64,000 nt of DNA from NCBI GenBank assembly GCA_963755695.1, contig CAVWLB010000010.1:1116001-1180000 (forward strand), read 5' to 3'. Of the stretch, positions 29,528 through 37,193 are shown in pieces. This DNA is from QHWT01 sp963755695. Lineage in GTDB: Bacteria > Acidobacteriota > Vicinamibacteria > Vicinamibacterales > 2-12-FULL-66-21. The notes beneath the pieces were generated by a model. That model saw only the letters and a program-made list of their open reading frames with translations, had not been told where the DNA came from and ran no database searches. The translations under genes and the position numbers were made by a program. Position 1 is the first letter of the stretch, and each line of letters starts with the position of its first letter.

Positions 29528-30531
29528 GCAGGCTTTCTCGACTGCTCGTAGCCACGGCCATGCTGCTCGGCGTCGCGGCTCCGGGTCGTGCCGACGAGTT
29601 CAAGCCGGGCTACCTGCAGCTGACGCAGATCGACCACGAGGTGTACGACGTCCTCTGGAAGATCCCGGCGATCGACGAGCTCACAACGCTCAAGGTGAAG
29701 CCGCAGTTCCCCGACGGAACGGTGACGGTGAGCCCAGTGCGAAGCACCTACTCTCGAGGCATCGCGGTGCAGCGCTGGCGCATCCGCGTGGCTGATGGAC
29801 TCGACGGAAAGGCCATCGTCTTCTCACAGCTCTCGGAAACGCGGATCGACGTGCTCGCCCGTCTCGTGCGCCTGGACGGCACCGTGCAGCTCGAACGCAT
29901 CCTGCCGGTCGGTGCGCGCTTCGTCGTCCGGTCCAGTCCTGGTCAGCTGGAAGTCATCAGGACGTACACCGTCCTCGGCATCGAACACATCCTGACCGGA
30001 TTCGATCATCTGCTGTACGTCCTCGCGATGCTGATTCTCGTCAGGGGGTGGCGCCGAATCGTCGTCACGATGTCAGCGTTCACCGCCACACACAGTCTCA
30101 CGCTGATGGCCGCCACGCTCGGCTGGGTCCAGGTCCCGCAACCACCAGTTGAAGCATGTATCGCGCTGAGCATCCTCTTCGTGTCGCGCGAGATCGTCCA
30201 GGTGCATCGTGGCCGGGCCGGGCTGACGGCACGATGGCCCTGGGCCGTGTCCTTCACATTCGGCTTGATGCATGGATTTGGGTTCGCTGGGGCCCTGGCG
30301 CAGGTCGGCTTGCCGGTCGGCTCAATTCCGGCCGCGCTCCTGTTCTTCAACGTCGGGGTCGAACTGGGTCAGTTGATGTTCGTCGCCTCGGTGCTCGCAT
30401 TGATCGCCGCGGGCCGATGCCTGGCGCAACGCTTCCAATTCCGCCAACCGGACTGGCTGGGGCGCGTCGCACCCTATGCGATTGGCGGCTTCGCCAGCTT
30501 CTGGCTGGTGGAACGCGTCGCCGGGTTCTGA
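29524..30531 (+). CDS. HupE/UreJ-family membrane protein
   Basis: A 335-residue protein with a signal peptide (cleavage near GRADEF), a periplasmic beta domain of about 150 residues and then about six helices of the HupE/UreJ type. His-containing helices are conserved: GIEHILTGFDHLLYV, FTATHSLTL and FGLMHGFGFAGAL. Classical members move Ni or Co; the group with an N-terminal periplasmic domain has no proven substrate. It overlaps the PPIase stop by 4 bases and is the last gene of the DUF3604-PPIase-HupE run. The frame is intact although both upstream neighbours are broken. Confidence 0.78.
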   Translation: MSRLSRLLVATAMLLGVAAPGRADEFKPGYLQLTQIDHEVYDVLWKIPAIDELTTLKVKPQFPDGTVTVSPVRSTYSRGIAVQRWRIRVADGLDGKAIVFSQLSETRIDVLARLVRLDGTVQLERILPVGARFVVRSSPGQLEVIRTYTVLGIEHILTGFDHLLYVLAMLILVRGWRRIVVTMSAFTATHSLTLMAATLGWVQVPQPPVEACIALSILFVSREIVQVHRGRAGLTARWPWAVSFTFGLMHGFGFAGALAQVGLPVGSIPAALLFFNVGVELGQLMFVASVLALIAAGRCLAQRFQFRQPDWLGRVAPYAIGGFASFWLVERVAGF

Positions 30532-31159
30532 CGTCCGGCAAGTGCGATTGGGTTCTGGGTCAGAGCTGAGTCACATGCCTCTGAAACCCCGGTCAAACAC
30601 CGTGATGTACGGGGACACTCCGATACACATCGTTGTTGCCGAAAGTCGTCAATGGAGAATGCGTTGGTGCGTTTCGGTGTGGGTTACTGAGCGCGCCGGG
30701 TTCAATTTCCAAACGTGCTCCTTCAACCCGTCGATGGTCGCTTCGGACTTCAGGCGCTCGCGGGGACGCCAGACAGCTTATCGACTGCGGATTGCCACCC
30801 CTGAACAACCCCGCGTTGGAGAGCTGCTCGGTCCCGGTCGTTCTAAACCGCGGGACCTACAACCCTGGGCGACCGTCACTCTAGACTGCTCGGTATCTTG
30901 ACCTGCTAAAGCGCAGCGGAACCGCTACGAGGTGGCGCTGGCTCGCACGGTGCGTCGGCTGAGAGCGGCAGGTACGCCGTGTGCTCGTGTCAGTACGCGC
31001 CGTGCACCGGCCTCGTTTTTAGGAGAGTTTCGGCGCAACGCCGCCCATCCCTCGCGCCACAAGCCACCACATGCCGTGGCGGCTTCTGGTGACGGGTGAC
31101 CGGCGCATCAGTCTACGCGGCCACGTTCGGCCACAGATCAACAGAAGGAGCACGTCGCC
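30532..31159. other. 628-bp intergenic space with one hairpin element
   Basis: No open frame here resembles a protein. The recognisable items are the 28-bp hairpin at 30830-30857 and, at the right end, GAAGGAG (31144-31150) before the next gene. No terminator with a T-run, tRNA or transposase is seen. Its length and lack of coding bias suggest a decayed stretch. Confidence 0.5.
30830..30857. repeat. 28-bp hairpin element, copy 1
   Basis: Seven-base arms (GGTCCCG / CGGGACC) enclose the 14-base loop GTCGTTCTAAACCG. It matches the element at 33706-33733 at 25 of 28 positions, and two of the three differences form one changed base pair of the stem (G-C here, A-T there). Confidence 0.65.
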
Positions 31160-32609
31160 ATGAGTCCGCAAACTCTCGACACAGCAACTCAGCCTCAGGC
31201 GGAGCCCCATGGTTGGCTCGGCACCGAAACGCTCAAGACCCACGCTGGCGATTTTGCATTCAAGAACGGCTATCCCGCAGGCGACACCGCGCAGCGCCTC
31301 CGTGACCTGCAGACGCTCAACCGCGCGACCGAGGTCTACCTCACGCAGTTGATGCCGGTGAGCGAGATCGCCCTGCGAGAAGGCCTGCGGGCGTTCGGTG
31401 CGGCGAAACCGACGCAGGTGGTGATATGGGAAACCCTGATGGACGCGAAGACGATCTTGCTGACCGCCAATACTGAGACCGTCTACGCCATCAGCCATCT
31501 CGCGCTGCGAAGCTGATGGTCCGACGGTGGTGGAGGCCCCGCCGCACATGCTGGGCTTCCTCCAGGACGGACTGCAGCGCTACCTCGCCGACATCGGACC
31601 GCTGGGCCCAGATAAAGGCCACGGCGGAAAATTTCTGGTGTTGCCGCCTGGCTTCCAAGGCAGCGTCCCTGACGGCTATTTCGTCTCGCACTCGCCGACG
31701 TACTCGGTGACCTTCGCCGTGCGCGGCTTCCAGGTCGACGGCAAGACCGACCAGGCCGTCGCGCTGATGAAGCAGATCAGGATCTATCCGCTCGAGAAGG
31801 CGTCATCACCGCCTCCGATGGAGTTCATGAACGGCTCCCGCAAAGAGATCGACACTCTGTTTCCGGATAGCCTCCGGTTCTTCGAATTGCTGGCGATGCT
31901 GGTCGACGAAGAGCCGTTGGACAGTTTCGGCCCTCTGGAACGTTCGATGATGCAGGCCATCGGCATCGAGAAGGGCAAGTCGTTCGCGCCGGACGCGGCG
32001 ATGAAGGCTCTCCTGTCGGAGGCGGCGCGCCTCGGCGGCGCGATGGCGCGAGCCAATACCTACGACTCGCCGGCGCCCGGGATCTACTACTACCCCGATC
32101 GCAAGTGGCAGGCGGTACCAGGCGGCATGACCTACAAGTTCGAGCACGACGGTGCGCCGCAGATCGACGCCAGAAACAACGTGTACTACATGGCCGCCGG
32201 CAACTCTCCGGCCATGATGGAGAGGAACGTCGGCCAGGGCTCGCAATACCTGTGGACCTATCGGGACGCCGCTGGTGACTACCTCGATGGCGCCAGGAAC
32301 TATCGCCTGCACGTCCTGCCCAACGTCCCGGCGAAGAATTTCTGGTCGGTGGTCGTGTACGACGCGCTCAGCCGGTCGGAGTTGCAGAACGGACAGCCGT
32401 TGCCCTCGGTCAGCAGTTACTCCGCACCTCACGTCAACGCGGATGGATCAGTCGACATTTTCTTTGGCCCGAACGTGCCGAAGGCGAAGGGCAACTGGAT
32501 ACAGACCGTTCCCGGCCGGGGGTGGTTTCCGATCTTCCGCTTCTATAGCCCTGCCGAGCCGTTCTTCGACAAGACGTGGAAGCTCGAGGACATCGTCGCC
32601 GTGTCGTAA
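31160..32609 (+). CDS. DUF1254/DUF1214 protein (one frameshift)
   Basis: ATG 31160 follows GAAGGAG by 9 bases. The product (about 480 residues) has the DUF1254 region (TLNRATEVYLTQLMPV, LLTANTETVYAISHLAL) and a C-terminal DUF1214 domain (GSQYLWTYRDAAGDYLDG, KNFWSVVVYDALSRS, KGNWIQTVPGRGWF, FRFYSPAEPFFD). The frame shifts near 31510 and continues as DGPTVVEAPPHMLGF. There is no signal peptide, so it is probably cytoplasmic. The biochemical role of the family is not established. A second, decayed relative follows 225 bp downstream. Confidence 0.78.
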
Positions 32610-32833
32610 CGCATGGCCGGGGATGGGAGGCGCATGCAGCTTCATACGTGTGCGCATGCGGTGTAGCTCCGAACGGGAGTTGTCCCGCTCATTGGCACGA
32701 AGATCCGGCCCTCGCCCTCTGCAAACCACTCACGCTTGGTCGCCGGGTCGCGCCACGCTGCGAATACGCGATCGGGTGAGTGGCCTTAATCGGGGTTCTA
32801 CGGAGTGGTCGGTTCAAAACAAAGGAAGTCGTG

Positions 32834-33675
32834 ATGTCTTCGCCCACGGCAGCGAAAATCACTGTCACGCCGTCGGAAACCCGCGCGATTGCCAAGGACG
32901 CGTATGTCTACGGCTACCCGATGGTGGACATTACCGCATCCAGCATGCGTATTTCGTCGATCGCCAGAATCCGGAATTCAAGGCACCGTGGAACGAGCTC
33001 CGCAACATTCCCCGCGTCTTCACGCCCGAGGACAAGGCGGTGCAAACTCCCAACTCCGACACGCCGTATTCGATGGCCGGCCTCGATCTGCGCGCCTGAC
33101 ATCAAGCAGGCGCTCGAGCAAGGTATGGCCGACGCGTGGAAGGAATACCAGAACTTCAAGAGCACGCAGATCGATACCGGCAAGACGACGTCCGACGATC
33201 TCTTCGGCACACGGGACTTTCTCAAGAACAATTACCTCTATCGGATGACGGCCGCGATCCTCGGTATTTCGGCAACTCCAAGGCCGAGGCGATGTATCCG
33301 CTGTACACGCTCGACGACGCACACCAGGAGCTCGACGCCTCGAGGGGCCGTTACACGCTGCGCTTCGCGCCGGGCGAATTCCCGCCGGTCAATGCGTCCT
33401 GGTCGGTGACGATGTACAGCCTGCCGCAGAGCCTGCTCGTCGCCAATCCGCTCAACCGCTACCTGCTGAACGCGCCGATGCTGCCGCAGTTTGCACGTGA
33501 GGCCGATGGCGGCCTGACCCTGTACATCCAGAACGAATCGCCGGGCAAGGCAAAGGAAGCCAACTGGCTCCCGGCGCCGAAGGGGCCATTCTGGATCGCC
33601 ATGCGCCTCTACTGGCCCAAAGAAGAGGCGACCAGCGGCAGGTGGACGGCGCCACCGGTGAAGCGCGCATCGTAA
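32834..33675 (+). pseudogene. DUF1254/DUF1214 gene with internal deletion and frameshifts
   Basis: ATG 32834 begins MSSPTAAKITVTPSETR and AYVYGYPMVD, and goes on in another frame with FKAPWNELRNIPRVF and VQTPNSDTPYSMAGLDLRA, the classic DUF1254 start. At about 33097 it jumps to DIKQALEQGMADAWKEYQ, which normally lies more than 100 residues further on, so the middle is deleted. Frames change near 32935, 33097 and 33265. The DUF1214 end is well kept (GRYTLRFAPGEFPPVNASW, WIAMRLYWPKEEA). It is probably non-functional, unless the assembly lost the middle part. Confidence 0.65.
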
Positions 33676-33705
33676 GCCTACTCGCTCGCGCGATTGTTCC
33701 AGACA

Positions 33706-33733
33706 GGTCCCAGTCGTTCTGAACCGTGGGACC
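33706..33733. repeat. 28-bp hairpin element, copy 2
   Basis: Arms GGTCCCA / TGGGACC with loop GTCGTTCTGAACCG. It lies about 30 bp after the DUF1254 pseudogene. See the copy at 30830 for the comparison. Confidence 0.65.
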
Positions 33734-33812
33734 TCCTGCCCGTACCGCAGGCGGCATCTGATCCGCGCAGAATCTCATCGTGTGCAGGCAGACCGCCGCG
33801 TCGCGCTCCGAC

Positions 33813-33850
33813 TGGACATGAAGAATCGATGAAAGTATCATTTCTTCATG
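33813..33850 (+). promoter_or_regulatory. vapBC promoter overlapped by an inverted repeat
   Basis: TGGACA (33813-33818), 17 bp, TATCAT (33836-33841): each hexamer is 5/6 to consensus. The start of transcription falls at about 33848, the A of the vapB ATG. Perfect 9-base arms CATGAAGAA (33817-33825) and TTCTTCATG (33842-33850) surround the spacer and the -10, with an inner ATGA/TCAT pair, so a bound antitoxin complex would cover the promoter and start codon. Confidence 0.65.
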
Positions 33851-34081
33851 TCGTCGACCATGGTCCAGATTCGGAACGTCCCTCCTGAGTTCCACCGCCG
33901 GCTCAAGGCACGTGCGGCTCTCGAGGGCATGTCGATGTCCGACTACATCTTGCGTGAAGTTGGCAAAGCGCTCGAGCGCCCGACGCGTGCTGAAGTGCTG
34001 GAGCGATTGCGGAATCGGCCTGTACGTCGGCTGAAGCGCAATGCGGCAGACGTGATTCGGGCGGAACGCGACGCGCGGTGA
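33848..34081 (+). CDS. FitA/VapB-type ribbon-helix-helix antitoxin
   Basis: A 77-residue protein. Residues about 5-45 (MVQIRNVPPEFHRRLKARA, MSMSDYILREV) are an Arc-like ribbon-helix-helix DNA-binding domain of the FitA kind; the basic C-terminal tail should wrap the toxin. It binds and neutralises the PIN toxin encoded next and probably represses its own promoter through the inverted repeat that includes its start codon. ATG at 33848 fits a leaderless transcript; ATG at 33860 is the other possible start. Stop and toxin start overlap (GTGA). Confidence 0.82.
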   Translation: MSSTMVQIRNVPPEFHRRLKARAALEGMSMSDYILREVGKALERPTRAEVLERLRNRPVRRLKRNAADVIRAERDAR

Positions 34082-34488
34082 TCGTCCTCGATGCGTCCGC
34101 GCTGGTGGAGTTGATTCTCGACACGCCGACGGGCCAGCTCGTGGCTGGCCGCATTGCCGATCCGGCCGAAGGCCTGCACGCGCCGCACCTCGCCGATATC
34201 GAGGTCGTACAGGCGCTGCGTCGCTACGTCCGAGAGGACGAGATCGCCGCGGATGCCGCCGAAGCGGCGCTGGATGATCTGCGGGCGTTGGACCTGCAAC
34301 GGCACGCACACGACCCGCTGCTGGAGCGTGTTTGGGAGCTCCGTAAGAATCTGACCGCGTACGATGCTGTGTACGTGGCGCTTGCGGAGGTGCTTGACGC
34401 CGTTCTGCTCACCTGTGACCGCCGACTGTCACAAGCGCCGGGGATGAGTCGACGGGTCACGCTGGTAGGCTCTGAACGTTCGAAGTAG
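34078..34488 (+). CDS. VapC-type PIN-domain ribonuclease toxin
   Basis: A 136-residue PIN protein from a GTG start that overlaps the antitoxin stop. The acidic metal site is complete: Asp5 (IVLDASALVE), Glu42 (LADIEVVQALR), Asp96 (TAYDAVYVALAE) and Asp114 (LTCDRRL). VapC toxins cut tRNA or rRNA with Mg(II) when the antitoxin is degraded. The frame is intact in a stretch where neighbours are broken. The RNA target is unknown. Confidence 0.85.
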   Translation: MIVLDASALVELILDTPTGQLVAGRIADPAEGLHAPHLADIEVVQALRRYVREDEIAADAAEAALDDLRALDLQRHAHDPLLERVWELRKNLTAYDAVYVALAEVLDAVLLTCDRRLSQAPGMSRRVTLVGSERSK

Positions 34489-34668
34489 CAGCCGGACGCG
34501 GGCGCCGCATTCTGGACACGCGCACGCAATGCGATGAAAGGAGGGCAGAGAATCCGGCGTGAGAACGAGGTTGGCTTGCCACCCGTAGCTCGCGCAACCC
34601 TCTGAGACAGCCCACCTTCGCGCTTTGCGCTACGGTGGGCACCCTTCGCCTGACATCCGAGCGAAGGG

Positions 34669-34742
34669 TGGAGCGGGCTACGGGGATCGAACCCGTCTAA
34701 CTGGCTTGGGAAGCCAGGGCATTACCACTATGCTAAGCCCGC
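34669..34742 (-). tRNA. tRNA-Gly(CCC)
   Basis: Read on the minus strand it folds as a full cloverleaf: acceptor GCGGGCT / AGCCCGC, anticodon stem CTGGC / GCCAG around the loop TTCCCAA (anticodon CCC), and T-arm ACGGG-TTCGATC-CCCGT. The terminal CCA is encoded (34669-34671). Length is 74 with CCA. Confidence 0.95.
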
Positions 34743-34754
34743 GCCCGACGATCA

Positions 34755-34763
34755 AGTATAGCA
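34755..34763 (-). promoter_or_regulatory. Extended -10 promoter of tRNA-Gly
   Basis: TGCTATACT on the minus strand is an extended -10 (TGn plus TATACT, 5/6 to consensus), ending 12 bp before the tRNA 5' end. No good -35 is visible. Confidence 0.5.
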
Positions 34764-34772
34764 GCGTCCCCC

Positions 34773-35720
34773 ATGTCTTCCATCCTGAGCCTTCATCATG
34801 TGACCGCAACCGTCGACGATGCGCAGGCGGACCTCGACTTCTGCATCGAGGCGCTCGGACTTCGGCTGGTCAAGAAAACCGTCAACTTCGACAACCATCA
34901 CGTCTACCATTTCTATTACGGCGACGAACGCGGCACGCCCGGCACGATCTGGACGACCTTTCCGTATCGCGGACGCGGCGTCCCTGGTGGAACGAAGGGT
35001 GTTGGCCAGGTGACGGCCACCTCTTTTTCGATTCCATCAGCAGCCCTCGACTTCTGGCACGCACGCTTGCGCGATCACGGAGTGCAGGTCACCGACCCCA
35101 CGTCGCGCTTCGGCGAGGACGCGATTGTGTTCAGCGACCCGTCGGGACTCACCTTCGAGCTGGTCGCCAACGATCGCGACCATCGGACGCCATGGGCGGC
35201 GCCGACCGGAACCGTGTCCGCGAACGAGGCGATTCGCGGGCTGCACAGCGTCGCGATGACCGTCGGTTCGAGAGCGCGGACGCTCGAGTTGATGACCAGT
35301 CTCCTGGGTTTCACGATTGTCAATGAGACAGAAGGGCGTACCCGTGTCGCCGTGAACGGCGATGAGCCCGGCAAGACCATCGACATCGTGGAGGCACCCG
35401 AGCGTGATGCGGCGATCAACGGACTCGGGACGGTTCACCACGTGGCGCTGGCGATCACCACTCCCGAGGAACAGCTCCAACTCCGGGAAGAGCTCATCCG
35501 ATTCGGCTGCAAGGTCACCGAGGTCCGCGACCGGCAGTACTTCCGGTCGATCTATTTTCGGGAACCGGGTGGAGTACTCCTGGAGGTGGCGACCGTTCAG
35601 CCCGGGTTTGCCATCGACGAAGAGCTTCCTTGCCTGGGCCAGGACCTGAAGCTGCCGCCCTGGGAAGAGCCGCATCGCCCATCGATCGAAGCGGGCCTCG
35701 CCAAGGTCACCTATCGCTGA
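34773..35720 (+). CDS. Ring-cleaving dioxygenase, VOC family (MhqO-like)
   Basis: A 315-residue protein of two tandem VOC modules. Candidate metal ligands are in LSLHHVTATV, TVHHVALAI and GGVLLEVATV; FFxSIYFREPGG-type spacing (YFRSIYFREPGG) is typical of the MhqO/MhqA group, which opens hydroquinone rings and protects from quinones. It begins 31 bp from the tRNA on the opposite strand and is followed after 4 bp by a P450 gene, so the two oxygenases are probably one transcript. The substrate is inferred from family only. Confidence 0.8.
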   Translation: MSSILSLHHVTATVDDAQADLDFCIEALGLRLVKKTVNFDNHHVYHFYYGDERGTPGTIWTTFPYRGRGVPGGTKGVGQVTATSFSIPSAALDFWHARLRDHGVQVTDPTSRFGEDAIVFSDPSGLTFELVANDRDHRTPWAAPTGTVSANEAIRGLHSVAMTVGSRARTLELMTSLLGFTIVNETEGRTRVAVNGDEPGKTIDIVEAPERDAAINGLGTVHHVALAITTPEEQLQLREELIRFGCKVTEVRDRQYFRSIYFREPGGVLLEVATVQPGFAIDEELPCLGQDLKLPPWEEPHRPSIEAGLAKVTYR

Positions 35721-35724
35721 CACC

Positions 35725-37101
35725 ATGCGGTTGCCACCTGGCCCTCCTGACCGATTCTTCGGGCTTGCCGCCTACCCGGCGTTCGGCGGCGATCGGATCG
35801 GGGCGCTCGCGCGGCTCGCGCGCAAGTACGGCGACATCGTGACCTTCAAAGTGGGGCCGCAGCGGATGGTGCTCCTGAACCATCCGGACTATGTCGAGGA
35901 CGTGCTGGTCACGCGCGCGCGCTTGTTCAAGAAAGGGCGGGCGCTGGAGCGAGCCAAGCGGTTCCTCGGCGAGGGACTGCTCACCGCGGAAGGAGATGCC
36001 CATCTGCGGCAACGGCGACTCGTGCAGCCGTCCTTTCACCGGCAGCGCGTCGTCAGCTACGCGGAAACGATGGTCGCTCATGCCTCCCGGACGGCAGAGC
36101 GCTGGCGCGACGGCGAGGAGCTGGACGTCGCCACCCAAATGAATCAGCTGACGCTGACCATCGTAGGCGACACCTTGTTCGGCACCGACGTCGAGAGCGA
36201 CGCGATCTCCGTGCGTCAGGCGCTGACCGATGTGTTCGAAGTGTTTCCACTCACGATGTCGCCGCTGGCGCCATTTCTGGAGCGGTTGCCGCTTCCGATC
36301 GTCCGCCGGTACAAGCGGGCGGTCGCCACGCTCGACCGTCTTATCTATCGCATCATTGACCAGCGCCGCCGCAATCCGACCGATCGCGGCGACCTCCTGT
36401 CAATGCTGCTGCTGGCGAGCGACGAGGAGGAGAACGGCGCTCGTCTGACCGACACTCAAGTCCGCGATGAAGCGCTGACACTGTTCCTGGCTGGCCACGA
36501 GACCACATCCAACGCGCTGACGTGGACGTGGCACCTGCTGGCGCAGCACCCCGATGTCGAGCGGCGGCTGCATCAGGAAATCGACGCGGTCCTCGACGAT
36601 CGGAGGCCGGGCGCCGAGGACGCCGCGGGACTTCCGTACACCCGAATGGTGCTGGCCGAGTCGATGCGCTGTTATCCGCCGGCCTGGGGAATAGGGCGCC
36701 GGGCCATCGAGGACGTCGAGATCGCCGGCTACATCATTCCTCGCGGGACGGTCGTCCTCGTTTCGCAGTACCTGCTGCATCACGATTCGAGGTTCTTCAC
36801 CGAGCCGGAGCGGTTCAACCCGGAACGCTGGCGGCCAGAATGCTCACAGGCGCGGCCCAGGTTCGCCTACTTTCCGTTCGGCGGCGGCAACCGTGTCTGC
36901 ATCGGTGAATCGTTTGCCTGGATGGAGGGGATTCTCGTGCTCGCGACGCTCGCGCGCGAGTGGCGCCTCGAGCGGCTCGACGCGGGGCCAGTGCCGATGA
37001 AAGCACTCATCACGCTGCGGCCGGCTCGTTCGATCAGGATGCGAGCTCACTCACGGCGGCTCGGGGCTCGAGGCTCAGGACTCATGGCTCAAGGCTCATG
37101 A
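35725..37101 (+). CDS. Cytochrome P450
   Basis: A 458-residue soluble P450. The oxygen-binding I-helix AGHETTS, the K-helix ExxR (LAESMR), the PERFNPERW loop and the heme loop FGGGNRVCIG (Cys392 binds the heme iron) are all present. It starts with PPGPPDRFFG, as CYP102-like and related bacterial P450s do, and has no membrane anchor. It needs an external ferredoxin/reductase, not found here. The last 15 or so residues after RPARSIRMRAHS are encoded by a repetitive word array and are unlike any P450 end, so the natural stop has probably been replaced. Confidence 0.88.
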   Translation: MRLPPGPPDRFFGLAAYPAFGGDRIGALARLARKYGDIVTFKVGPQRMVLLNHPDYVEDVLVTRARLFKKGRALERAKRFLGEGLLTAEGDAHLRQRRLVQPSFHRQRVVSYAETMVAHASRTAERWRDGEELDVATQMNQLTLTIVGDTLFGTDVESDAISVRQALTDVFEVFPLTMSPLAPFLERLPLPIVRRYKRAVATLDRLIYRIIDQRRRNPTDRGDLLSMLLLASDEEENGARLTDTQVRDEALTLFLAGHETTSNALTWTWHLLAQHPDVERRLHQEIDAVLDDRRPGAEDAAGLPYTRMVLAESMRCYPPAWGIGRRAIEDVEIAGYIIPRGTVVLVSQYLLHHDSRFFTEPERFNPERWRPECSQARPRFAYFPFGGGNRVCIGESFAWMEGILVLATLAREWRLERLDAGPVPMKALITLRPARSIRMRAHSRRLGARGSGLMAQGS

Positions 37102-37193
37102 TTTAGGGCTCACGCTGGCTCAGGACGGAGGCCTCAAGCCTGTCAAGCCATGAGCCGCCATGAGCCCTGAGCCGTAAGAGCCCTAAGCCCTGA
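37058..37193. repeat. Intergenic word array (GGCTC ... GAGCC), between convergent genes
   Basis: The left half has seven GGCTC words (patterns such as GGCTCAGGACTCATGGCTCA); the right half has four GAGCC words, the same in reverse complement. The array can fold into a long imperfect hairpin. It includes the last codons and stop of the P450 gene and the stop of the phosphomannomutase gene. Confidence 0.7.
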
